Below the pieces are notes generated by a model. The model did not search any database. It had not been told where the DNA came from and was given only the letters and a program-made list of their open reading frames with translations. Source: a bacterium (GTDB lineage: Bacteria > Planctomycetota > Phycisphaerae > Phycisphaerales > SM1A02). Taken from it: a stretch of 47,884 nucleotides of DNA. The stretch's first letter is position 1. The number at the start of each line of letters is the position of its first letter. A program made the translations under genes and the position numbers. Of the stretch, positions 1 to 8,055 are shown piece by piece. Location: NCBI GenBank assembly GCA_029977865.1, contig JAPOKA010000003.1:34668-82551 (forward strand). Reading direction: 5' to 3'.

Positions 1-547
1 GAGATCGGGTGATGGGAACCCCGCGGGACTTGAGTTCGACCAGGCGGTCCTGGGGAAGGTCGAGGTACTCCTCCTTCAGCTTGCTGCGACGCTCGATCAC
101 CGCCCATCCCATGCTCGGGCTGGTGTGGCTCACCTCGATCGCACGCAGGTGGAGGTTGGGTCGAACCGCGACCTCCTCGCCGTCCTCGAGTCCGATGATC
201 TCGAAGGGCGTCTGTTGCCGCTCGAGGTCGACCCAGCTCGCGAGCATTCGTCGCAGCGGACCCTCGAGCTTCTTGTGGCAGGCGATTCGACCGGGGCCGA
301 GCTTCTGAAAGTGGCGCTGACTCAGCCAGTACGGGATCGCCGCCACGTGATCCATGTGCCCGTGACTCAGTGCGACCATCGGCGACGGCAGCACCATTCG
401 CGGGCACATGCCCATGTCGAAGCAGACGTCGAGTTCCGGCACCTGCACCACCGTGCCTTCGCCGGCGATGCTGAATCCCTGCACGCGGTACGGCGGGATG
501 TAGAGGAACCCGGGTTGGGTTTCCCGGGCGGGGACCTTCGGCACCAT
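1..547 (-). CDS. MBL-fold metallo-hydrolase (RNase Z-like), 3' end cut by window edge
   Basis: The reverse frame is open from an ATG at 547 to the left edge, so the C-terminus is missing; 182 codons are visible. The protein starts MVPKVPARET and carries SHGHMDHVAAIPYW at about residues 60-73, a variant of the HxHxDH metal-binding motif of metallo-beta-lactamase-fold hydrolases. A later SHTSPSMGWAV segment may hold a further metal ligand. Spacing and the short N-terminal beta region resemble RNase Z and related enzymes, but Ser replaces the first residue of the usual THxHxDH. GAGGAG lies just upstream of the ATG and supports the start. It is divergent from the Hpt gene, with 162 bp between them. 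The fold is sure; the substrate is not. Confidence 0.8.
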   Translation of the reverse strand, partial: MVPKVPARETQPGFLYIPPYRVQGFSIAGEGTVVQVPELDVCFDMGMCPRMVLPSPMVALSHGHMDHVAAIPYWLSQRHFQKLGPGRIACHKKLEGPLRRMLASWVDLERQQTPFEIIGLEDGEEVAVRPNLHLRAIEVSHTSPSMGWAVIERRSKLKEEYLDLPQDRLVELKSRGVPITRS

Positions 548-709
548 GCGGATCTCCTCGGGCAGGGCTCTCGCCCGGCCGGGGCTCAGGACGCGGCGAG
601 CGTATGGATCCGGCGATCGGCGGTCAATGCGGCGCGGACGGCGAGAGGTTCTCGGATCGATCGCGCAGTCGGCGCGAAGTCGAACTCGGATCGGGCCGAT
701 GGCCCGGAC

Positions 710-1042
710 ATGAGCCAGCCCCAACCCGAGATCTCCTCACGCGGGCCTGCCGCCGCTCGGTTCCCGGACGATCCGGAGATGGCCGAGCTCGCGGAGATCT
801 TCCTTGGTCAGTTGCCGGTTCGGATCGACGCCATGCGTCACGCCTGGCAGGAAGGCGATCTGACGGCGCTTCGCTTCGGCGCGCACCAGCTCCGCGGGGC
901 AGCCGGCGGCTACGGGTTTCCCGAGGTCGGGGTGGCGGCGGGATCTCTCGAGGATCTCCTGAGGGTCGTGGGGCAGGACCGCGAGCGGATCGAGTCGGCG
1001 CTCGCGGAGGTCGAGCGATGTTGGCGGTCCGTGGCGGCATGA
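710..1042 (+). CDS. Hpt (histidine phosphotransfer) domain protein
   Basis: A 110-residue protein that is essentially one Hpt four-helix domain. The phosphorylatable histidine is H59 in AHQLRGAAGGYGF, matching the HxLKGxA signature. The frame stays open far upstream, but the sequence resembles an Hpt domain only from this ATG on; the upstream part is read across the divergent hydrolase gene. Hpt proteins pass phosphoryl groups between receiver domains in phosphorelays. The next gene, 16 bp downstream, starts with a receiver domain, so it is the obvious partner (inference). No histidine kinase is present in the window. Confidence 0.85.
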   Translation: MSQPQPEISSRGPAAARFPDDPEMAELAEIFLGQLPVRIDAMRHAWQEGDLTALRFGAHQLRGAAGGYGFPEVGVAAGSLEDLLRVVGQDRERIESALAEVERCWRSVAA

Positions 1043-1058
1043 ACGGGGGCACCGCGCG

Positions 1059-2027
1059 ATGCTGGACCGATCCGAACACGATCTCGAACGGGTGCCGAAG
1101 GTCCTCGCGATCGACGACTGCACGCTGGTGCATGGTCTGCTGAAGCACCACCTCCGTCTCGAGGGCGTCGATCTCCACATCGCCTCGACCGCCCGCGAAG
1201 GCGTCGCGATGGCCGAGCGGATCGGCCCCGACGTGATCCTGCTCGACATCGAACTCGAGAGCGGCAACGACTCGACCAACGGCTTCGAGGTGCTGGCCTC
1301 GATCAAGGAGTCGTCGACGACCTCGGAGTCGGCGGTGATCTTCCTGTCCGCGAGCGAGTCGACCGCCGATCGGGTGCGGGCACTCGATCTCGGAGCGGTC
1401 GACTTCATCAAGAAGCCCTTCGACGCGGCGGAACTCTGCGCCCGGGTGCGTTCGGCGGTGCGGTTGCGGCGGATGATGCGGATGCTTGCCCAGAAGGCGA
1501 GCCTCGACGGACTCACCGGATTGTGGAACCGCGCCCACTTCGATCGGCGGCTCGCCGAAGAGGTCTCGGAGAGCCGTCGCTACGGTCGGCCGCTGACCTT
1601 GGTGCTTGCGGACATCGACCACTTCAAGCGCATCAACGATCGCTTCGGCCATCCGGTCGGCGATGCGGTGATCAGCCGATTCGCGAGCATCCTCGCCACC
1701 GGACGGGCAAGCGACATCCCCTGCCGCTACGGCGGCGAGGAGTTCGGGTTGATCCTGCCGGGAATCGACGCGCAGTCGGCGCTGGAGGTGGCGGAGCGGA
1801 TTCGGCGACGACTCGGCGAAGAGCGCTGGGCCTGCCGGGAAGCGCTTCGGGTCACCGCATCCTTCGGCATCGCCGACCTCGTCTCGGCGGAGCGAGCGGT
1901 TCCCGACCGTCATGGATCGGAGGCGCTCGTGGCCGCGGCCGACGAGGCGCTCTACCGCGCCAAGGCCGCCGGACGCGATCGGGTCTACTGCCTCGCCGGC
2001 GACACGCCCCCGCGCCGAATCGCCTGA
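1059..2027 (+). CDS. Response regulator with GGDEF output, diguanylate cyclase
   Basis: 322 residues. Residues about 14-135 form a receiver domain with acidic pair D19/D20, phosphoacceptor D63 (VILLDIE) and conserved K119 (FIKKPF). Residues about 145-312 form a GGDEF domain with an intact GGEEF active site at 225-229 and the substrate motif ADIDHFKRIND. An RASD at 216-219, five residues before GGEEF, fits the RxxD inhibitory I-site, so product feedback by cyclic di-GMP is expected. The architecture matches the PleD/WspR type with a single receiver. The ATG at 1059 has a G-rich region upstream. With the preceding Hpt gene it forms a likely phosphorelay-to-c-di-GMP pair. Confidence 0.95.
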   Translation: MLDRSEHDLERVPKVLAIDDCTLVHGLLKHHLRLEGVDLHIASTAREGVAMAERIGPDVILLDIELESGNDSTNGFEVLASIKESSTTSESAVIFLSASESTADRVRALDLGAVDFIKKPFDAAELCARVRSAVRLRRMMRMLAQKASLDGLTGLWNRAHFDRRLAEEVSESRRYGRPLTLVLADIDHFKRINDRFGHPVGDAVISRFASILATGRASDIPCRYGGEEFGLILPGIDAQSALEVAERIRRRLGEERWACREALRVTASFGIADLVSAERAVPDRHGSEALVAAADEALYRAKAAGRDRVYCLAGDTPPRRIA

Positions 2028-2064
2028 ACTCCAACGCTGTCGCGGCGGCTATCGTCCGCCGACG

Positions 2065-2784
2065 ATGGCGCGACTGGCCGACGAGGCGATCTGCATTCGG
2101 CACTGGGACTGGTCGGAGACCAGCCAGACCGTGAGCCTGTTCGGCCGTTCGCTCGGACTTGTGCGGGGACTCGCCAAGGGCGCGAAGCGCGAGCGAGGTC
2201 GCTTCGGCGGCGGGTTCGACCTGTTGACGCGGGGCGAGTACCTCGCGCTGGGCAAGTTGGATCAGGGCCTGCTCACCCTGACCGACTGGACATTGCTGGA
2301 GGGATTTCCGCGGCTTCGATCGGATCTTCAAGCCAATCGCGCCGCGTTCTATCTTGCGGATCTCTTGCAGCGATTGATGCCTCCGCACGATCCCCATGCC
2401 GACGCCTTCGACGCATCGGTGCTCGCGCTGCGATCGCTGCAGGCGGGAGTCGCCCCACTCGAGGTGGCGGCGCGGTTCCAATGGGCCTTGCTCGAGAGTG
2501 CCGGGTTCGCACCGCGGCTCGAGGCACCCGAGGGTGACGGCACCCTCGAGTTCGATTCCGGTGAAGGATGCTTTCGCGAGGCGATGGGGACTCCAGGATG
2601 CTGGAAGGTGCGTCGCGACACCCACGAGGTGCTCGGAGCCATCGCGGCGCGTTCGGCGACGATGCCCGACGACCCCAAGCCGATGGAACGTGCGGCGCGG
2701 CTGCTGGCGGTGCATCTGCGGGCGATCCTCGGCGAGGAGCCCTACACCATGCGCCTGCTCATGCCGGGACTTCCGCGCCGCTGA
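2065..2784 (+). CDS. recO: DNA repair protein RecO
   Basis: 239 residues, close to the usual RecO length. The N-terminus (MARLADEAICIRHWDWSETS) continues with SLFGRSLGLVRGLAKGAKR, the typical RecO OB-fold with the basic KGAKR stretch that binds DNA. A helical region with LADLLQRLMP and LLESAGFAPRL follows, then a C-terminal segment ending in LRAILGEEPYTMRLLMPG. RecO loads RecA onto SSB-coated single strands with RecR in the RecFOR pathway. The zinc-finger cysteines found in many RecO proteins after the GFAPRL position are not conserved here. The frame extends upstream, but the RecO-like N-terminus begins at this ATG. No clear Shine-Dalgarno is visible. Confidence 0.88.
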   Translation: MARLADEAICIRHWDWSETSQTVSLFGRSLGLVRGLAKGAKRERGRFGGGFDLLTRGEYLALGKLDQGLLTLTDWTLLEGFPRLRSDLQANRAAFYLADLLQRLMPPHDPHADAFDASVLALRSLQAGVAPLEVAARFQWALLESAGFAPRLEAPEGDGTLEFDSGEGCFREAMGTPGCWKVRRDTHEVLGAIAARSATMPDDPKPMERAARLLAVHLRAILGEEPYTMRLLMPGLPRR

Positions 2785-2787
2785 TCG

Positions 2788-3021
2788 TCAGCTTGTCTGC
2801 AGTCGCTGCCGCAGCGCCGGTTGCGGCTTGCCGTAGACGTCGGGCGTCTCCATGGGCACGTACTTCTGCCGCATGTTGTCGTAGTTCTCGAACTGGCTGC
2901 GAGGCTCCTTCTGCGGAAAGAGCACCTTGTGGCAGCCGGCGGACGAAACCACCGCGACGACGGACGCCGCGAGCAGAGCCATCGACCATGATCGGCGCAA
3001 ACGCGCCTTGGAAGCGCTCAT
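2788..3021 (-). CDS. Small predicted lipoprotein
   Basis: 77 residues. A basic N-terminus (MSASKARLRRSW) is followed by a hydrophobic core and the lipobox-like VSSAGC, giving a predicted lipidated Cys at residue 30. The mature part is short, charged and contains NYDNMRQKYVPMETPDVYGKP. I do not recognise the family. Its ATG overlaps the TGA of the upstream lipoprotein gene by 4 bp, which fixes the start and implies co-translation. It is the last gene of the rex operon and converges on recO with only 3 bp between the two stops. Confidence 0.7.
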   Translation of the reverse strand: MSASKARLRRSWSMALLAASVVAVVSSAGCHKVLFPQKEPRSQFENYDNMRQKYVPMETPDVYGKPQPALRQRLQTS

Positions 3022-3719
3022 CGACCACCATTCCCAGTCGCCGCAGGTGCCTCGGTCGGCGCACCCCGATCGATGGGCACCGCCACGAGGCGCGAGTAGA
3101 CCCCGCCACCGAGCGCGTCGCGGAAGACCAGCAGCACCGACGCCTCGAGCGCGGAGTCTTCCTCCAACACCGCGCTGGGAATCTGCACCGGCACCTCGAG
3201 GGTGTAGTGGGTTCCCATGAATCCGCTGCGCCAACAGTCGCGGATCTCGCCCGGCGAGAACGACCGCTCGCCGACGACGATGGGTGACGAGCCCTCGACC
3301 GGAATCGAGACCTGCACCGACGCGCGGCCAACGACCTGCATGAAGCGGCCGCGGCCGTCGGAGGGATCCATGGAAAGGAAGAGCGTTCCCGACGTCGCCT
3401 CGCGAGTCGCCGCCGCCGGGACGAGTTCGATGCGGGTGGCCGGACCGATCTGGATGCGGGCAAGTCGTGGCCGGGCAAGTTCCGCCTCGGCATCGAGGTC
3501 GGCGGAACTCGTCGCGGAGTCGCTGCCGTGATCTGCGATCGCGGCCTCGAGCTCGCGGTTGCGGCCCTCGAGCATCGCGACCTGCGTCTCGAGGGTCTGC
3601 ACCTGCTCGCGGAGGCGATCGGCAGGCGTCGGTGCGAGTGCGGTGCCCTTGCAGCCGGCGATCACGGCGGCGACGAGCGCCGAGCAGGCGATCCACCCTC
3701 GAAGCGGAGTGGTCCTCAT
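3018..3719 (-). CDS. Predicted lipoprotein with coiled coil
   Basis: 233 residues. The N-terminus MRTTPLRGWIACSALVAAVIAGC is a lipoprotein signal with Cys23 as the lipidation site. Residues about 33-62 (DRLREQVQTLETQVAMLEG) have coiled-coil heptads. The rest is predicted beta-rich, with a closing part about stable export-type strands and no catalytic motif I recognise. It sits between rex and a smaller lipoprotein and overlaps both by 4 bp (ATGA), so the three genes form one operon. A role in the cell envelope is inferred from the signal only. Confidence 0.78.
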   Translation of the reverse strand: MRTTPLRGWIACSALVAAVIAGCKGTALAPTPADRLREQVQTLETQVAMLEGRNRELEAAIADHGSDSATSSADLDAEAELARPRLARIQIGPATRIELVPAAATREATSGTLFLSMDPSDGRGRFMQVVGRASVQVSIPVEGSSPIVVGERSFSPGEIRDCWRSGFMGTHYTLEVPVQIPSAVLEEDSALEASVLLVFRDALGGGVYSRLVAVPIDRGAPTEAPAATGNGGR

Positions 3720-4408
3720 GCCGGTCTGGTCCTGGGGCTTCGCTTGGTCCGTGGCGCGGCCTGTTCGACTCGGTTCATCCGCGACAATGCGATCTGCAGG
3801 GAGAGGTTGACGAGGGACATGGACAGATCGACCTCGGTCACGGAGATGCCGGTCGGAAGTTCGAGTCGTCGCGGCGCGAAGTTGAGGATGCCGTCGACAC
3901 CGGCTTCGACCAGTCGCTCGGCGGCTTCCTGTGCCGACTCGGGCGGCGTCGCCACGATACCGATTCGGATTCCCAGTCGCTGCACCCGGTCGCGAAGTTC
4001 ACTCATCGATCGCACCGTCGACCGGCCGAGCCGTTCACCGACCTTGGCCTCGTCGGCGTCGAAGACCGCGGCGATGCGGAATCCCTCCGTCTCGAAGCGA
4101 CCGTAGCTGAGCAGGGCGCGGCCGATGTTGCCGGCTCCGACGATCGCCACCGGGCACTCGTGATCGGTGCCGCAGAGGCGTCGCAGCCGCCCGAGCAGGT
4201 CGCGGATTCCGTAGCCGACGCCGGGATGGCCGGAGAGGCCGAGCAGGCGAAGGTCCTTGCGGATCTGGGCGTCGGTGAATCCGAGCGAGTCGCCGAGTTC
4301 GCGCGAGCGGACGGTGATCTGGCCGCGATCAAGGCGAACCTCGAGCTCGCGGAGATAGAGGCTCACACGCGCGGCGGTCGGTCTCGGGATCGCCGGTCGC
4401 GGCGGCAT
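3716..4408 (-). CDS. rex: Redox-sensing transcriptional repressor Rex
   Basis: 230 residues. The N-terminal winged helix includes GFTDAQIRKDLRLLG (43-57) and HPGVGYGI, typical of Rex DNA-recognition helices. The Rossmann fold starts at about residue 86 with VAIVGAGNIGRALLSY; GAGNIG at 91-96 binds NAD(H). TPPESAQEAAERLVEAGVDG and ILNFAPRRL are also family hallmarks. Rex represses respiration and fermentation genes and is released from DNA when NADH rises. It leads an operon with two lipoprotein genes and is divergent from metF. I saw no obvious TTGTGAA/TTCACAA Rex operator in the 128-bp gap, so autoregulation is not supported by sequence alone. Confidence 0.93.
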   Translation of the reverse strand: MPPRPAIPRPTAARVSLYLRELEVRLDRGQITVRSRELGDSLGFTDAQIRKDLRLLGLSGHPGVGYGIRDLLGRLRRLCGTDHECPVAIVGAGNIGRALLSYGRFETEGFRIAAVFDADEAKVGERLGRSTVRSMSELRDRVQRLGIRIGIVATPPESAQEAAERLVEAGVDGILNFAPRRLELPTGISVTEVDLSMSLVNLSLQIALSRMNRVEQAAPRTKRSPRTRPA

Positions 4409-4536
4409 GCGGCGAGTCTATCGTCCCCTCGGCGCCGGACGACCTGCGGCGGCGGGCCGAACGCGATCGTCGAGTCGACAAGCACGGGGCCGATCGCCGA
4501 AGATCGCCGAGTCGAACAGCCGCGTCGGAGACCCGC

Positions 4537-5430
4537 ATGCACATCCAGGAGATCTTCGCTCGGGATCCGGTGACCCTGAGCTACGAGTTCTTTCCGCCGC
4601 GAAGCGACGCGGGCTGGGAGAACCTCTTCTCGAGCATCCGGGACTTCGAGCCGCTGCAGCCGTCGTTCGTCTCGGTCACCTACGGCGCGGGCGGTTCGAC
4701 GCGGCAGTTCACCCACGATCTGGTGGCGCGGCTCCACCGGGAGACCTCGCTCGACCCCATTCCCCATCTGACCTGCATCGGGCACACCCGCTCCGAGATC
4801 CGCTCGATCCTCGAGCGCTACGCGGAGATCGGAGTCTCGAACATCCTGGCGCTTCGGGGTGATCGTCCCCGGGAAGGTGCCTCGACCGAGGGCGACTTCC
4901 CGCATGCAGCCGATCTGGTGCGGGAGATCCGTTCCTTCACCAGTTCGACGGGTGAGGGGTTCGGCATCGGGGTGGCAGGCTTTCCCGAGGGGCACCCCGA
5001 GACCCCCAACACCCTCACCCAACTCGACCATCTCAAGGCGAAGGTCGACGAGGGGGCCGACTACATCTGCTCGCAGCTCTTCTTCGACAACCGGTCATTC
5101 CTCGACTGGTGCGAGCGATGTCGGCTCCGCGGAATCACCGTGCCCATCATCGCAGGCATCATGCCGATCACGAGCATCGCCGGACTCGAGCGCATGGCCG
5201 ATCTCGCCGCCGGCACCCGTTTTCCCTCGGCGCTGCTGAAGTCGCTCGATCGCTGCCGCGACGATCCCGAGTCGGTGGAGCGGGTGGGCACGCACTGGGC
5301 TGCCGAACAGTGCCGCGACCTCATCGATCATGGGGTGCGCGGCATCCACTTCTACACCCTCAACCGCTCTCGCGCGACCCGGGAGATCCACCGCACGCTC
5401 GGCCTCAAGGGACCGGCTTCACTGGCCTGA
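4537..5430 (+). CDS. metF: Methylenetetrahydrofolate reductase
   Basis: 297 residues, the normal bacterial MetF length. Diagnostic segments are LSYEFFPPRSDAGWENL, SVTYGAGGSTRQFT, PHLTCIGHTRSEI, ILALRGDRP, GVAGFPEGHPE, and QLFFDNRSFLDW, followed by PIIAGIMPITS. These match the FAD-dependent TIM-barrel enzyme that reduces 5,10-methylene-THF to 5-methyl-THF for methionine synthesis. GGAG sits about 8 bases before the ATG. It is divergent from rex. Its 3' end overlaps the convergent TPR-like gene by 12 bp, so the two stop codons lie inside each other's reading region. Confidence 0.96.
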   Translation: MHIQEIFARDPVTLSYEFFPPRSDAGWENLFSSIRDFEPLQPSFVSVTYGAGGSTRQFTHDLVARLHRETSLDPIPHLTCIGHTRSEIRSILERYAEIGVSNILALRGDRPREGASTEGDFPHAADLVREIRSFTSSTGEGFGIGVAGFPEGHPETPNTLTQLDHLKAKVDEGADYICSQLFFDNRSFLDWCERCRLRGITVPIIAGIMPITSIAGLERMADLAAGTRFPSALLKSLDRCRDDPESVERVGTHWAAEQCRDLIDHGVRGIHFYTLNRSRATREIHRTLGLKGPASLA

Positions 5431-7140
5431 GGTCTCCGGGGAAAGCCACACCGCCCGCAGGATCCGTCGCAGCGATGCGGCGTCGGGATCATCCGAGAGC
5501 GCCATGAGCCCGTCGGTCACCATGGCCTCGTCGCCGAGCTGGTGACCGATGTAGGCGAGGGTCAATCCGTAGCCGGCGATGTCGCGGCCGAGTTCGATCC
5601 GCTCGCGGCAGGTCCGCGCCACCGCGTTGAGGCGATTGCGAGAGGGGAGCAACTCCTCCGCGTAGCGGGTGTCGATCATCTCGGGGTAGTCGGTGAAGAG
5701 CTTGCGAAGCGAGAGGCTCGCGGAGAGGTAGAGGCCGGCGCCGATCTGGGCGCTGGCGAGTCCGGCCATCGCCATCGGCTGATCGGGCTGCATGCGCAGA
5801 GCGTTGTCGAAGCGACGCTCGGCGCGGAAGAAGTCGCCCTTGCCGACGAAGGCCTGTCCCTCCTCGATGAGTTCGCGCACGCGGGTGCGCTCGCCTTCGG
5901 TCAGGGTCTGCACGAGTCGACCATGGCGGAGCACCTCCGCCATCTCCTCGATGGTGAGGGTCCGTTCCGGCGGGACGATCTTGAGCGGATCGGAGTCGTC
6001 CTCGGGATCGCCAAGGGGATCCTGCTGCAACTCTCCGAGTCCCGGCAGCGGCGCCACCCCTCCCGGCAGTCGCTGACCGATGCCGGGATCCTCTTCGGTG
6101 CCGCCCTGCATGGCGTCGCCGGGCAGGAGGATGTCGACGTCGGTCTCGGACTCGTCGAGTCCTGCGGAGAACTCGCCGCGAAGATCCATCCGCAGCAGGT
6201 CGAGACGGGCGCGGACCGAGTCGAGAATCTTGCCGTCGGCGGTCAAGGAGACGTCGGTGCGTTCGGCGTACTGGGTGAGGATCCGCTCGACGATCCGCTC
6301 GTAGGCCGGATCGGTGCCCGGTGCCGAACCCTCGACCCGGCCGACGTTGCCAGCAGTGGCGAATCGGGTGTCGGCGCGATTGGGATCGAACGCGGACTGC
6401 TGCAGGTTCTGCGGCGGCTGCAGCGGGTTGGCCTCTTCGGCGGAGAGCGGATTGCGGAACGGCATGCCGATCTGAGCCTGGGCCACCGCACCCGAACGAA
6501 CATCCTCGACCATCTGGGCTCGCTCGAAGGGCGAGAGGTTGAGCGCGAGATAGGGATCGGTGAGCGGCTGCATCCGCAGGCCGGAGATGGGAGAGGCGGA
6601 GACGACCGAGGTGCCCTGCTCTGCGTCGCGGATCAACCCGACCTGGGTGCTGCCGACCGCGGTGCTATAGAGGTTGCCGCTCATGAGCGCGGCGGTGGAA
6701 CGGTCGAGGCGGATCTGCCGATCGACCAGGGCGTCGGCCTGATCGACGCTGGTGTAGAGCGGCAGCGAGGAGTACTGGCGCCGGTACTGGTACACGCCGA
6801 GCCCGTCGGCCACCCGATACTGGTCGTTGCGAAGCGGCGAGTTGAAGAGCGCCGGATCGCTGTAGGCGCTGTAGCTCAAGGGTCGCTGGATGGCGTCGGC
6901 GCCGGTGGGAGCCCAGAAGTCGCCGCTCGCTCGGTATCCGACATCGCCCCGGAACGAGCGGCCGCCGGCGAGGGTTCCGGTGACGTCCTCGTTGCGGGCG
7001 CGGTAGTCGACGCGTGGCGCCGCCGGATTGACCCGACTCGCGCCCGGTCCGCGCTGCAGGTTGTGGTCGAGGGCGTTCTGCGAGAACGCGGGGGCGGAGA
7101 GCAAGAGGCCCAAGGCGAAGCTCGACAGTCGAAGGTGCAT
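5419..7140 (-). CDS. Secreted TPR-like protein of unknown function
   Basis: 573 residues from the ATG at 7140. That start gives a clean Sec signal peptide (MHLRLSSFALGLLLSAPAFS) and has AGGA upstream; an upstream in-frame start would bury the signal. The middle is rich in Gln, Asn, Pro and Asp and looks disordered, with many short polar stretches. Near the C-terminus (about 425-510) a helical region with GQAFVGKGDFFRAERRFDNAL and GLASAQIGAGLYLSASL looks like two or three TPR repeats, which mediate protein contacts. I do not recognise the whole protein. A periplasmic or surface scaffold role is only an inference. Confidence 0.75.
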   Translation of the reverse strand: MHLRLSSFALGLLLSAPAFSQNALDHNLQRGPGASRVNPAAPRVDYRARNEDVTGTLAGGRSFRGDVGYRASGDFWAPTGADAIQRPLSYSAYSDPALFNSPLRNDQYRVADGLGVYQYRRQYSSLPLYTSVDQADALVDRQIRLDRSTAALMSGNLYSTAVGSTQVGLIRDAEQGTSVVSASPISGLRMQPLTDPYLALNLSPFERAQMVEDVRSGAVAQAQIGMPFRNPLSAEEANPLQPPQNLQQSAFDPNRADTRFATAGNVGRVEGSAPGTDPAYERIVERILTQYAERTDVSLTADGKILDSVRARLDLLRMDLRGEFSAGLDESETDVDILLPGDAMQGGTEEDPGIGQRLPGGVAPLPGLGELQQDPLGDPEDDSDPLKIVPPERTLTIEEMAEVLRHGRLVQTLTEGERTRVRELIEEGQAFVGKGDFFRAERRFDNALRMQPDQPMAMAGLASAQIGAGLYLSASLSLRKLFTDYPEMIDTRYAEELLPSRNRLNAVARTCRERIELGRDIAGYGLTLAYIGHQLGDEAMVTDGLMALSDDPDAASLRRILRAVWLSPETSGQ

Positions 7141-7343
7141 GCGGCTTCCTGAGAAAGGAGAACGCGATCGGCAACCGTTCACGCCCGATCGGAGGGCGAC
7201 GGCATCCCCACGAGCCTACGACCTGCTCGCGGCGGAATCGAGAACTCCATCGGAAGATCGGGCCGTCAAGCACCGGTCTCCGCCTCGGAGTGCCCGGAAC
7301 CCCCCTTGGTTCGCGGTGTGGAGAGCGTCCGAAAACCGCCGGT

Positions 7344-8009
7344 TCAGCTCTCGAAGTCGGGTGCCGAGGGCGGCTCGAGCGACTCGTCGGGTCGCAGTTG
7401 CTCAAGCACCATCTCGAGATCGTCGGGATCGTCCGCGTGCACGACCCACACCACCGGCCCGTTCACAAGCACCAGGACCGACACCCCGCTGGCGGTCTCC
7501 TCGGGGGAGAAGCGAAGGATCTCGCCGTCCTGCAACGGCCGCGACCGGCCGAACTGGTCGAACCTGGTCAGAGTGCCGGAGTCGGTGATCGCGGCGAGCC
7601 CGAGGAAGCGATACCCGTGCGGTTCCTCGTGGCGGAACCGGGCGACCACCATCTCGCCGGCATCGGAGAGCCGCGGCAACGCTCCGTCCTGAAAGGACTC
7701 GAGCGTCCACGGACCGTTCTCGCCGCCGGCGATCGCCGGCACTTCGATGGGCGGATCGACGAGTCGTTGCAGCCGCTCCTTCAAGGCGATCGGGTCGGTG
7801 CCGCCCGGTCCGCCGGTGCGATGAAGATCACCCAGCGCCTCGACCACGGCGCCGAGCGGCACACCCGGAGTCGCCAGTCCGCGATCGGAGAGTTGCGGAC
7901 CGAAGATCCCCACCAGGACCGCGAGCCCGATGGCGACGAGGGTGCCGACCACCGCCGACAGTTGTGCAGTGGGTTGGTCGGTGGTCGGATCGGAGTGGTG
8001 CTGACGCAT
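7344..8009 (-). CDS. Single-pass membrane protein of unknown function
   Basis: 221 residues. One transmembrane segment at about 17-37 (LSAVVGTLVAIGLAVLVGIFG) follows a short polar N-terminus. The rest would be extracytoplasmic, including GGENGPWTLESFQDGALPRL and GVSVLVLVNGPVVWVVHAD. The topology (short cytoplasmic tail, one helix, larger outer domain) resembles membrane anti-sigma regulators, but there is no zinc-binding HxxxCxxC motif and no adjacent sigma factor, so that is not claimed. It is divergent from metG, 46 bp away, and 203 bp precede the TPR-like gene downstream. Confidence 0.65.
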   Translation of the reverse strand: MRQHHSDPTTDQPTAQLSAVVGTLVAIGLAVLVGIFGPQLSDRGLATPGVPLGAVVEALGDLHRTGGPGGTDPIALKERLQRLVDPPIEVPAIAGGENGPWTLESFQDGALPRLSDAGEMVVARFRHEEPHGYRFLGLAAITDSGTLTRFDQFGRSRPLQDGEILRFSPEETASGVSVLVLVNGPVVWVVHADDPDDLEMVLEQLRPDESLEPPSAPDFES

Positions 8010-8055
8010 CGAGTGGGTGGCGGATCGGGAGTGCAGCGAGGTTTATACTCGCGCG

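Noticed and set aside
4409-4536. Possible Rex operator in the rex/metF gap
   Set aside because: No TTGTGAA and TTCACAA half-sites were found.
7344-7400. Terminator after the single-pass membrane protein gene
   Set aside because: Only a short AACCG-CGGTT inverted repeat with an unrealistically small loop is present.
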